Assembly (NCBI GenBank): GCA_947588825.1
Contig: CANPZU010000021.1
Span: 1-40,592 of the forward strand
Source of the DNA: an uncultured Clostridia bacterium
GTDB lineage: Bacteria; Bacillota; Clostridia; Oscillospirales; CAG-272
DNA: 40,592 bases
Reading direction: 5' to 3'
Shown: positions 25,376 through 32,411 of the stretch, piece after piece
Numbering within the stretch: position 1 is the stretch's first letter
How the letters are laid out: each line of letters starts with the position of its first letter
The notes under the pieces: generated by a model
Told to the model about the DNA's origin: nothing
Seen by the model: the letters and a program-made list of their open reading frames with translations, nothing else
Database searches by the model: none
Made by a program: the position numbers and the translations under genes

Positions 25376-26485
25376 TTATTTTACATTATCGTTATCGCTC
25401 TTACTTGCTTCTTTTCGCCTTGCTCTGCGAACACGGTTGATATGCCGTTCAAAGTCTCCGCTTTCTATAAGCTCCGCGATCAGATATTGCTCGAACACGG
25501 GAACGGTGCACGAATAAAACTCCAGTTTTTGCTCGAATTCAGCAAGAAGACCTTCGGGAAGTATCATATATCCCACTCTTATAGAAGGAGCTATGGTTTT
25601 TGAAAAGGTGTTAAGATAAATAACGCGTTCCTTTGGAGAAAGCGAGAAAAGAGTATCCTCGTTTTTTCTTGAAACTGTCAGTTCGGAGTCGTAATTATCC
25701 TCGATTATAAAACCTTTGCGATTTTTTGCCCAAAGTAAATATTCATGTCTTTTTGATATATCGGCGCTCACGTGACTCGGATAGCTGTTAAATGGCGTGA
25801 CGTGAAGAACGCTTGCCGAGGTTTTCTCAAGCTCCGAGCTTTTTATACCGTCGCTTCCGAGTTTAAGCATTTCGCATTTGACTCCGCTTGCCGTATACAC
25901 CTTTTTAATTATGTCATATGAGGGCGATTCAAGGGCAAAGACGCGTTCTTTTCCGAGAAGCTGTACTATAAGACTGTAGAGATATTCGGCTCCCGCGCCA
26001 ATGATTATCTGTTCAGGCGGCACACTTATGCCGTTGCTTCGGGCAAGATATGAGGATATCGCCTGCCGTAACTGCGGACATCCGCGATTGGGCGATTTAA
26101 TAAGCAGTCCTTCTCCTATATCGAGTATTACTTTACGCATGGCCTTTGACAGCACCGAAAAAGGGAAGTCGCTCTTGCCACTGTGCCGGAGCGCACCGTG
26201 AATATGTTCATACGCGGCCGTCTCTGAGTTTGACTGAAAATCATCTTGCTTGTAGATTACAAAATATCCTTTGCGCTCTTTGCTCTCGACATATCCCTCA
26301 TCGCACAGTATAAGATACGCGTGCTCCGCCGTTACAACGCTGATTTGAGCCTCCTCGGCGATAAATCTTTTTGAGGGCAGTTTTGATCCGTATTTATAAA
26401 CACCGCCTGTTATATCATTTCTAAGCTGTCTGTAAAGCTGTATATATGCGGGCGTATCTGCATTTTTATCGATTCGATATTTCAT
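25376..26485 (-). CDS. MocR-type regulator (GntR HTH + aminotransferase fold), C-terminally short
   Basis: 369 aa. Residues 1-70 are a GntR winged helix (AYIQLYRQLRNDITGGVYKYGSKLPSKRFIAEEAQISVVTAEHAYLILCDEGYVESKERKGYFV). From about 110 the fold-type I aminotransferase domain begins, with the PLP lysine K296 in NTFSKTIAPSIRVGY and EDNYDSEL matching the EDxYDSE motif. Family members usually run 450-490 aa; this one ends soon after HINRVRRARRKEASK, so about 90-100 residues of the small C-terminal domain are missing. The stop lies next to the terminator of the neighbouring unit, so loss by deletion is more likely than a recent frameshift. It may be inactive or altered. Confidence 0.82.
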   Translation of the reverse strand: MKYRIDKNADTPAYIQLYRQLRNDITGGVYKYGSKLPSKRFIAEEAQISVVTAEHAYLILCDEGYVESKERKGYFVIYKQDDFQSNSETAAYEHIHGALRHSGKSDFPFSVLSKAMRKVILDIGEGLLIKSPNRGCPQLRQAISSYLARSNGISVPPEQIIIGAGAEYLYSLIVQLLGKERVFALESPSYDIIKKVYTASGVKCEMLKLGSDGIKSSELEKTSASVLHVTPFNSYPSHVSADISKRHEYLLWAKNRKGFIIEDNYDSELTVSRKNEDTLFSLSPKERVIYLNTFSKTIAPSIRVGYMILPEGLLAEFEQKLEFYSCTVPVFEQYLIAELIESGDFERHINRVRRARRKEASKSDNDNVK

Positions 26486-26519
26486 AATACGGATTTTCCC
26501 CCAAGTAGTTATTTAAATA

Positions 26520-26548
26520 AGTATAACATTGATTTGCTCTCTTGTCAA
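26520..26548 (-). promoter_or_regulatory. Promoter for the MocR-type gene
   Basis: Minus strand: perfect TTGACA (26548-26543), 17-bp spacer, TATACT (26525-26520), about 30 bases before the start codon. The retained promoter suggests the shortened gene is still expressed. Confidence 0.75.
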
Positions 26549-26622
26549 TCATTCGCCTATGCAAAAAGCGCCAAGCGGCCGAACAACAAAATATGTCTGA
26601 AACTCATAAAACATAAAAATAA

Positions 26623-26653
26623 TTACTCCCAAACAATAAGTGCTTGGGAGTAA
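26623..26653 (-). terminator. Terminator after the OhrR-like gene
   Basis: Perfect 10-bp stem TTACTCCCAA / TTGGGAGTAA with an 11-base loop, followed on the minus strand by TTATTTTTATG. It separates the OhrR-like gene from the MocR-type gene. Confidence 0.6.
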
Positions 26654-26712
26654 ATTTTTACTAAGGAGGCCGTCTTAATAATCGAGGAAATGTGTTTTAA
26701 GCAATTGTGTTT

Positions 26713-27165
26713 TCAGTCTTCATTTTTTGTTTCCAGTGCCGCAAGTATTTTATAAAGCAGCCTATAAAGCTCGGCGTATTCCTGAGCTTCAAGATTTACG
26801 CAGGAAGCGACCTTTTCGGGAATAGAAGCCGCTTTATCTTTCAGAGACTCGCCCGCATCGGTAATTTCGACTATCAAAACTCTCTCGTCAATTGTCGAAC
26901 GGCGGCGCGAAAGGTAACCCTTTGCCTCAAGATTTTTCAGTACGGGCGTAAGCGTTCCCGAATCAAGGTACAGCTTGTTTCCGAGCTCTTTGACGTTAAT
27001 GGTCTTTTCTTCCCAAAAGACCATCATGACAATGTACTGAGTGTAGGTTAGTCCTATTTCTTCAAGAAAGGGGCGGTACTGGCGTATAACTTCTTTTGAG
27101 CATGCATATAGGGGAAAACAAAGCTGATTTTCAAGTTTTAGACCGCAGTGGTTAGGTGTGTTCAT
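26713..27165 (-). CDS. OhrR-like MarR-family peroxide-sensing regulator
   Basis: 150-aa MarR-family winged-helix dimer. The N-terminal stretch LENQLCFPLYACSKEVIRQYRPFLEEIGLTYTQYIVMMVFWE is close to organic-hydroperoxide repressor OhrR, whose reactive cysteine lies in the same LCF motif (here C16). DNA-binding helices are in VKELGNKLYLDSGTLTPVLKNLEAKGYLSRRRSTIDERV, the signature MarR wing. GGAGG at good spacing supports the ATG at 27165 over an upstream ATG at 27189. The usual OhrR target, an ohr peroxidase gene, is not in the window. Its upstream neighbour in the same direction is a decayed PPOX-type gene. Redox sensing is inferred from motif similarity. Confidence 0.85.
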   Translation of the reverse strand: MNTPNHCGLKLENQLCFPLYACSKEVIRQYRPFLEEIGLTYTQYIVMMVFWEEKTINVKELGNKLYLDSGTLTPVLKNLEAKGYLSRRRSTIDERVLIVEITDAGESLKDKAASIPEKVASCVNLEAQEYAELYRLLYKILAALETKNED

Positions 27166-27190
27166 AAAATTTCCTCCGTGGTGAATCAAA

Positions 27191-27590
27191 TTAAAATGTC
27201 AGTATTTTTGCGGGTTCGGTAAAAGAGCAGATCTCGGCGCGCCCGTTTTTAAGGAAAAACACCTCGGTATTGCCGTCTCCGGCTTTGTACATCGATTTTA
27301 GCTTCGGATAGGCGTACGGCATATGTCTTGCAGCTTAGATGTTACTGTCATATACAGCTTCGGCGTTTACGCGTATCCGTTTATCGTCCGGCACAATTCA
27401 CCGTCCTACCTTCGGATTTGCATGCAGCTGCCATGAAACATCTTTGATATTGCCCGTTTAGTTTAAATGTAAAGCCGGTCATAAAACAAATCGACCGTGC
27501 CGAAAGGGCGACGTGCGGGGTATCGCAGTCAACGGTTGCCAAGTAATAAGTTCCGCGTTTTTTCTAAAACTCATAAACTACCTCGAGCAT
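27191..27590 (-). pseudogene. Decayed PPOX (pyridoxamine 5'-phosphate oxidase)-type flavoprotein
   Basis: No long frame survives, but translating the minus strand piecewise gives MLEVVYEF*KKRGTYYLATVD and DTPHV, then after a +1 shift PFGTVDLFYDRLYI*T, then after another shift KDVSWQLHANPKVGR*IV, RIRVNAEAVYDSNI*AARHM, PYAYPKLKSMYKAGDGNTE, VFFLKNGRAEICSFTEPAKILTF and a stop at 27191. This follows the usual order of small clostridial PPOX-family flavoproteins (GTYYLATVDG-x-P-x-VRPFG, YIQTGKSKDVSxQL, ANPKVE). At least four in-frame stops and at least two frame changes are present, so it is a pseudogene rather than a single sequencing error. The ribosome site and a promoter remain. It precedes the OhrR-like gene by 25 bases, suggesting a former two-gene operon. 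Confidence 0.85.
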
Positions 27591-27605
27591 TGGAGCATAC
27601 CTCCC

Positions 27606-27634
27606 ATTATATTCAATTTTCGCCGCATGGTAAA
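27606..27634 (-). promoter_or_regulatory. Promoter of the PPOX pseudogene-OhrR unit
   Basis: Minus strand: TTTACC (27634-27629), 17-bp spacer, perfect TATAAT (27611-27606), just ahead of the GGGAGG ribosome site of the pseudogene. It may still drive the OhrR-like gene. The rest of 27635-27909 is AT-rich and I see no gene or clear structure in it. Confidence 0.55.
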
Positions 27635-27909
27635 AGTGAATAAAGTATTTACCCTGCAACTTTAGTTTATCAAAATATTATGAATTTTTCAATAACAAGA
27701 AGTCATTTTATATATTTTATTTGTTTTTTCATAAAAATGTGACACTCTGTACAAAAGAGAGAGGAATTTTTTATCTGTATTACTCAAGATTTGCGTAAAC
27801 ATGTAACAACAATTTCAAAACTGCAAAGCAATATATACGTGCAATTCAAAAAATATAAGAATAACGGTCATTTATTAACTTTTGCGCTTGAAATGTTCAC
27901 ACAATTCGC

Positions 27910-27938
27910 TTGAAAAATAATGTCGGCAAATGTAAAAT
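27910..27938 (+). promoter_or_regulatory. Promoter for the D,D-carboxypeptidase gene
   Basis: TTGAAA (27910-27915), 17-bp spacer, TAAAAT (27933-27938), followed by the strong ribosome site GGAGG at 27965-27969. Confidence 0.6.
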
Positions 27939-27978
27939 TAAATAAAGCCGTAAACCCGACCTTTGGAGGTAAGTTACT

Positions 27979-29124
27979 TTGGAGAAAAAAAACAGTTATA
28001 AATTTATTATTCCAATTATTTTGGTACTGTTTTTATCAGCCGCGCTTGTCGCTTGCGGCATGATGCAGGGCAGGGTCAGAGATCATTCACCCGACATACA
28101 GGGTACCGAAAACACGAAAACGAGTACGAGCGAGCCCGATGCCCCGATTGTATCTACATCCGAGCAAACCGATCATGTCAAAGAAACAGGCTCATTAGAC
28201 GGCACGCACACAAATATTGTTACGACCAATCCTTCGCCTGTAATACCGATAGATACAAGCCCCGTTACAAATGTCATAGACGTAAGTACAACTGCAAGAG
28301 CGCTTATGATATACGATATCGGCGCGGACAAACTAATATACACCACCGATATGAATGCCATGATATATCCCGCAAGCACGACCAAAATCATCACGTCGCT
28401 CTACGCCTTGACGCTTTCCGAGCCAAGCGATGTATTTAAAGTGGGCGATGAACTCTCCTTTGTCGCCTCCGACGCCTCGCGTGCCAAACTTAAAAAAGGC
28501 CAGGAAATCACTCTTGAACATCTGCTTTACGCCATGTTTCTTTGCTCGGGCAACGACGCAGCGTATGTTGTTGCGGCAAACGTCGGACGGATTGCGGCAA
28601 ATAATCCGAAGCTTTCCGCCGCTGACGCCGTAAATACGTTTCTTGACGGCATGAATATGTACATAAAACAGCTCGGCATGTTAAACTCAAACTTTGCGTG
28701 TCCCGACGGTTATCATAACGAACAGACATACACGACACTTCATGATATGATGATAGCTACAAAGGCCGCCATGCAAAGCGAGATCATATTAAAAGTCGCT
28801 GCGACACCGCAAATTTCCTTAAAGATTGAATCGGGGCAAAAATACGAGTGGAAGAACGTGAACATGCTGATAAGCGGTCTTACCGACAAGAACGGCGAGC
28901 CTTTGTTGGAATGCGAGGGTGTTTTCGGCCTTAAAACCGGCTACACAGGCGCGGCGGGCTCCTGTCTTATATCTCTTGCAAAACGCAAAGAAACCACATT
29001 GGCGGTTCTTTTGTTCGGTTCGGAAAGTAAGACCGGCAGATTTTACGAAAGCGCCGAAATCATTAATTACGCTTTTGACTTTATAGACGCCATGAACGGC
29101 GATTATCTTGACAAGGCGGCTTGA
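27979..29124 (+). CDS. D-alanyl-D-alanine carboxypeptidase (S11, DacA-type), lipoprotein
   Basis: Penicillin-binding protein that trims the terminal D-Ala from peptidoglycan stem peptides outside the membrane. 381 aa with all S11 motifs: SxxK as STTK (S133-K136), SxN as SGN (S190-N192), and KTG at 319-321 (FGLKTGYTGAAGSCL). The N terminus is a lipoprotein signal with lipobox LVAC, followed by a Thr/Ser/Pro-rich linker (about 35-95), so it is anchored by lipid instead of the C-terminal amphipathic helix of classic DacA. TTG is used as start, with GGAGG 9 bases upstream; no better ATG precedes the signal peptide. Confidence 0.92.
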   Translation: MEKKNSYKFIIPIILVLFLSAALVACGMMQGRVRDHSPDIQGTENTKTSTSEPDAPIVSTSEQTDHVKETGSLDGTHTNIVTTNPSPVIPIDTSPVTNVIDVSTTARALMIYDIGADKLIYTTDMNAMIYPASTTKIITSLYALTLSEPSDVFKVGDELSFVASDASRAKLKKGQEITLEHLLYAMFLCSGNDAAYVVAANVGRIAANNPKLSAADAVNTFLDGMNMYIKQLGMLNSNFACPDGYHNEQTYTTLHDMMIATKAAMQSEIILKVAATPQISLKIESGQKYEWKNVNMLISGLTDKNGEPLLECEGVFGLKTGYTGAAGSCLISLAKRKETTLAVLLFGSESKTGRFYESAEIINYAFDFIDAMNGDYLDKAA

Positions 29125-29145
29125 ACATACAGAAAATAATAAAAA

Positions 29146-29180
29146 GGGCGCGGATCTTTTGGGTCCGCACCCGATTTTTT
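29146..29180. terminator. Bidirectional terminator between dacA-type gene and rnj
   Basis: GGGcGCGGA ... TCCGCaCCC with flanking AAAAA and TTTTTT, between the convergent carboxypeptidase and RNase J genes. Confidence 0.82.
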
Positions 29181-31092
29181 AACAGTCAAGGATTATTGGA
29201 AGTATCATTGGCTTGCGCTTTACTTTTTGATAGATGTATTTTGCGAGATTATCCTTAACAAGGTTCTTTATCTGATTCCATTCAGAATACTTTCTGAAAA
29301 GTCCTTCTTCAATGGAGTCGTATGCAAGCGTCCTGAGCTCTTCCATAAGCTCCTCCGACTCGCGCATATAGACAAAACCACGAGTTACTATATTGGGTCC
29401 CGATATGAGAAGATTATCTTCAAGCGAGATGGCGCATACGACGATTATTATGCCGTCCTCGGCAAGATGCTTTCTGTCACGCAGGACGATGTTTCCGACA
29501 TCGCCTATTCCGTACCCGTCGATCATTATATTTCCCGTTGGAACGCTTCCGTTCCATTTTGCCTCTGAGGAGGACAGCTCGAGTATTTTTCCCGTTTCTC
29601 CGAGAAAAATGTTTCTCGGATCAACTCCCATGGATAAAGCGATATCGCGGTTAGCCGCCAAATGCTTGTATTCGCCGTGTATCGGCATAAAGTACTTCGG
29701 CTTTGTCAGAGCGCACATCAGCTTTAACTCTTCACGGCAGGCGTGTCCCGAAACGTGCACTTCAACGCTGCTGTCGCGAAAAACGCTTATACCGCGGCGA
29801 GTCAACTCGTTTATTATTTTATCGACAAGCTTTTCGTTTCCTGGAATGGCGTTGGCGCTCAGTACGACAAGGTCGTTCACACCTAACTCTACAAAGGTGT
29901 GATCGGCGTATGCCATGCGGTAGAGGGCGGACATGGGTTCGCCCTGACTGCCGGTTGTTATAATTGCAACCTTCTCTGGATTGTATTTTTTAACGTCGCT
30001 TACATCTATTATCGATCCCTCGGGAACGCGCATGTAACCAAGCTCTATAGCGGCGCTGACAATGTTAAGCATGCTTCGTCCGGTAATGGCGACCTTTCTG
30101 CCGTAAGCAACGCTTGTATCGATTATCTGCTGGACCCTGTGAACGTTGGAAGAAAAGGTGGCGATAACGATTCTTCGGTCTCTGTTTCTCAAAAATATGC
30201 TGTCAAGAGAGTGACCGACCGTCTTTTCGGACGGCGTGTATCCGGGACGTTCCGCGTTTGTTGATTCGCAAAGCAAAAGGGCAACACCTTCCTTGCCGAG
30301 CTCGCCGAGTCTTGCGATATCCATGACCTCGCCCTCTATAGGGGTAAGATCGAGCTTAAAATCTCCGGTGTGCAGAATTGTGCCCGCAGGGGTAAAAACT
30401 GCGATCGCGCATGCGTCTGCAATCGAGTGGTTGACGTGAATAAATTCAACGGAAAGTCCTCCCGCTCTTATAACGTCGCCCGCATTCACACGGTTGAGAC
30501 GGGGAGTGAAGGGAAGAGAATGCTCGCTCAGCTTATTTTCGATTATTCCGAGAGTAAGTCTTGTTCCGTATATCGGAATGTCGATAAGTCTTAAAAGATA
30601 GGGAATCGCCCCTATATGATCCTCGTGACCGTGAGTTAAAAAAAGACCTCTGATTCTGTCCGCATTCTTCTCAAGATACGAGAAATCGGGTATTACAAGA
30701 TCTATCCCGAACATGTCGTCGTCAGGAAAGCCGAGACCGCAATCAATTATAATTATGTCCTCTTCGCATTCAATGACGGTCATATTTTTGCCGATCTCGC
30801 CGAGTCCGCCGAGCGCAAAAACCTTGACCTTTTTGTTTGCCTTGCCCTTTTTGCTCTTTGAAGTAATTGCTTTTTCCTCATATGCTGCAGAAACCTTGCT
30901 GTCAAGAGCGCTATTTACGCCGGGCGCGCCGATTGTCTTTTCCTTGCTTTTGTTGTTTTTAGCAGTCGCTTTGGTTTTTGTATCTTTATCGGTCGTCTCT
31001 TTGCTTTTTGTATTTTGACTTTTATTATTATTGTTATTGTTATTGTTGTTATTATTGTTTTCCGTTTTGGCGGATGTGTTCTTTTTTGCCAC
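29179..31092 (-). CDS. rnj: Ribonuclease J with Asn-rich N-terminal extension
   Basis: Metallo-beta-lactamase/beta-CASP ribonuclease with 5'-3' exonuclease and endonuclease activity, central to RNA turnover in Bacillota. The catalytic motif HGHEDHIG is at 154-161, with GGLGEIGKNM and DCGLGFPD upstream. The beta-CASP region includes CESTNAERPGYTPSE, ATFSSNVHRVQQI, TTGSQGEP and VSGHACREELKLM, and the RNase J C-terminal domain follows. At 637 aa it is longer than the usual ~555 because of an N-terminal ~88-residue tail of low complexity: a run of 12 Asn (mixed AAT/AAC codons) then Lys/Thr/Asn-rich sequence, probably disordered. GAAAGGA precedes the ATG. A structured RNA with a terminator sits about 40 bases upstream. 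Confidence 0.95.
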   Translation of the reverse strand: MAKKNTSAKTENNNNNNNNNNNNKSQNTKSKETTDKDTKTKATAKNNKSKEKTIGAPGVNSALDSKVSAAYEEKAITSKSKKGKANKKVKVFALGGLGEIGKNMTVIECEEDIIIIDCGLGFPDDDMFGIDLVIPDFSYLEKNADRIRGLFLTHGHEDHIGAIPYLLRLIDIPIYGTRLTLGIIENKLSEHSLPFTPRLNRVNAGDVIRAGGLSVEFIHVNHSIADACAIAVFTPAGTILHTGDFKLDLTPIEGEVMDIARLGELGKEGVALLLCESTNAERPGYTPSEKTVGHSLDSIFLRNRDRRIVIATFSSNVHRVQQIIDTSVAYGRKVAITGRSMLNIVSAAIELGYMRVPEGSIIDVSDVKKYNPEKVAIITTGSQGEPMSALYRMAYADHTFVELGVNDLVVLSANAIPGNEKLVDKIINELTRRGISVFRDSSVEVHVSGHACREELKLMCALTKPKYFMPIHGEYKHLAANRDIALSMGVDPRNIFLGETGKILELSSSEAKWNGSVPTGNIMIDGYGIGDVGNIVLRDRKHLAEDGIIIVVCAISLEDNLLISGPNIVTRGFVYMRESEELMEELRTLAYDSIEEGLFRKYSEWNQIKNLVKDNLAKYIYQKVKRKPMILPIILDC

Positions 31093-31133
31093 TTATATAA
31101 TTCCTTTCAAAAAATATAAAATATAAATCTTTT

Positions 31134-31156
31134 AAAAAAACGCAAATGATTTGCGC
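31134..31156 (-). terminator. Terminator just upstream of rnj
   Basis: Minus strand CGCAAA-TCA-TTTGCG followed by TTTTTTT; it ends the candidate structured RNA and would stop transcription before rnj unless bypassed. Confidence 0.72.
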
Positions 31157-31308
31157 TTTTGCCGCCCGATATCACAATCAGGGCGCAAAAACAACGGTGC
31201 TCCTCCGAAGAGCACGAAAATAAAGCTTGTTTCCAACAAGCCGATATGTAAAGCTATGGCAGTCGTTGTGAAAAGCATCAGGCGGACAAGGATGCTTTTC
31301 GCAACTGC
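31134..31308 (-). ncRNA. Candidate structured RNA / attenuator upstream of rnj
   Basis: Read on the minus strand, five consecutive hairpins: 15-bp stem (31305-31291 with 31079-type arm 31265-31279, one G.T wobble) plus a GCA/TGC clamp; 7-bp GCTTGTT/AACAAGC; 6-bp GTGCTC/GAGCAC; 5-bp CGCCC/GGGCG extended by three pairs; and CGCAAA-TCA-TTTGCG followed by seven T's (31140-31134), a Rho-independent terminator. For the first stem the arms are 31305-31291 and 31279-31265. It ends only 42 bases before rnj. It does not look like tRNA, 6S, tmRNA or a riboswitch class I recognise. It may be an independent small RNA or a leader that controls rnj by attenuation. Confidence 0.55.
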
Positions 31309-31332
31309 GTTTAATATCTCACACAAATCTTA

Positions 31333-31367
31333 TTTATGATATCATAAATTTGTTAACATATTGTTAA
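31333..31367. promoter_or_regulatory. Two adjacent palindromes before the structured RNA
   Basis: TTTATGATATCATAAA (31333-31348, perfect 16-bp palindrome) and TTAACATATTGTTAA (31353-31367, 6-bp arms with a 3-base centre). The minus strand contains TATGAT here, which could be a -10. They may be an operator/promoter region for the structured RNA and rnj. Confidence 0.4.
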
Positions 31368-31391
31368 TGCGCAAGGACATTACTGTAAATG

Positions 31392-31661
31392 CTATCGAAG
31401 AAACATGATTATAAGAGTATACACAAAGGCGCAAAGCGAGGCGCCAAACGAAAAGGTCAGTATGCTTTTGTTTGGACGGCGTTTTTTTTCGGTAATATTG
31501 ACCGAACGTTCGACTATTCTGTTTGCCTCGCTTATAATGTCTTGATATGCCGATTCGTCTTGTGAATAATTGTCTTTTAAAATAAAATACGCTTCCTCAA
31601 AGTATTTGCTGTCAGTATTCTTTATAAGAATAATGTTTTTTCGAAGTCCCTTGTATATCAA
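31392..31661 (-). CDS. Small tail-anchored membrane protein, unknown function
   Basis: 89 aa. The first ~65 residues are charged and helical (KYFEEAYFILKDNYSQDESAYQDIISEANRIVERS), followed by a single C-terminal TM helix (ILTFSFGASLCAFVYTLIIMFLR). It starts with TTG behind a strong AAGGAGG (10 bases). It follows spoIIR by 15 bases and is probably cotranscribed with it, so a role during sporulation is possible but not shown. I do not recognise the family. Confidence 0.7.
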   Translation of the reverse strand: MIYKGLRKNIILIKNTDSKYFEEAYFILKDNYSQDESAYQDIISEANRIVERSVNITEKKRRPNKSILTFSFGASLCAFVYTLIIMFLR

Positions 31662-31676
31662 GCGAAAAGCCCCTCC

Positions 31677-32294
31677 TTACGAAAAAAGCTTTTTGAGCTT
31701 GTATTTGAGGTCTGAAAAAAACTCAACGCACTTGAACCTGACCGTGTACTTCTCATCGTCGGTATCTGTTATCAACTTTATTTGATTGGTCGTAAATCCC
31801 GTTTCTGCAAGCTCCTCCGTTGCGCTGGCTGTCCCGGTGCAAATCGGAGGATAGAGTACGCACCACCAGTTTTGTCCTTTTCCTTCGCCTATTACCACGC
31901 GCAGCGAGCGATATTCCCCGCTTGGAAGGGTGATATCCTCATACTCTCTGGTGGGATAATACTCGACGGACAAAGAGGTCGTGACATTATATTCGTACCC
32001 GTTTTCCCTTATTACGTCAAGCGCGACCGAGTTCAAAGCATCTGTATTTTCATCTATCACGGCGCACGCCTTCTCAAGCGTCTCACAATTATCAAGCAGT
32101 ACCTTCATTTCTTCAAGCAATGAATCGCGGAGTATAAGTTTTAGTTCCTGATCCTCTTTACCGTTTGAGTTTGCGAGAATATGAAGCCTTATTATTTCAT
32201 CATATATTTCAGACGCTTCGCTCATGGGTATGAAGAAGGCAAGCGATGCAATAATAAGTACGCCGACTGAAAAGAGCAATAAAAATTTTTTCAT
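31677..32294 (-). CDS. spoIIR: Stage II sporulation protein R
   Basis: Forespore-produced signalling protein secreted into the intermembrane space, where it triggers SpoIIGA to process pro-sigma-E in the mother cell. 205 aa with an N-terminal TM/signal segment (FLLLFSVGVLIIASLAFFI), then the family blocks IRLHILANSNGKEDQELKLILRD and LPSGEYRSLRVVIGEGKGQNWWCVLYPPIC, which are diagnostic. GGGGGA lies upstream of the ATG. In the usual pathway it is transcribed by sigma-F; a partial match to such a promoter lies upstream. This gene is the clearest indication that the organism forms endospores. Confidence 0.95.
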   Translation of the reverse strand: MKKFLLLFSVGVLIIASLAFFIPMSEASEIYDEIIRLHILANSNGKEDQELKLILRDSLLEEMKVLLDNCETLEKACAVIDENTDALNSVALDVIRENGYEYNVTTSLSVEYYPTREYEDITLPSGEYRSLRVVIGEGKGQNWWCVLYPPICTGTASATEELAETGFTTNQIKLITDTDDEKYTVRFKCVEFFSDLKYKLKKLFS

Positions 32295-32323
32295 AAATGT
32301 ATCCCCCGAATATAGGTTTTACA

Positions 32324-32355
32324 TTTATTTTTGCCTATTTTTTCACAGTGATTCA
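32324..32355 (-). promoter_or_regulatory. Possible sigma-F-type promoter for spoIIR
   Basis: On the minus strand, GGCAAAAATAAA (32335-32324) fits the GGnnAnAnTA-like -10 of forespore sigma factors, with TGAATC (32355-32350) at roughly -35. The -35 is a weak match; the call rests partly on the known sigma-F control of spoIIR. Confidence 0.35.
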
Positions 32356-32411
32356 GCGGCGGTTAAAAAAACTAAAAAATGTCGCAAAATATAAAAAATA
32401 AAGAAGGGATA

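Noticed and set aside
27191-27590. Sequencing error as cause of the broken PPOX frame
   Set aside because: At least four stops plus two shifts in 400 bases, while the surrounding genes are intact, make decay much more likely; reads would settle it.
31134-31308. 6S RNA as identity of the structured RNA
   Set aside because: 6S has paired 5' and 3' ends with a central bubble; here the ends do not pair and there are independent hairpins.
31132-31326. 64-codon minus-strand frame over the structured RNA
   Set aside because: Starts with TTG without a ribosome site, runs through five hairpins and ends inside the terminator; structure explains the region better.
31151-31339. 62-codon plus-strand frame over the same region
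   Set aside because: No ribosome site, composition unlike a protein, and the terminator polarity is on the minus strand.
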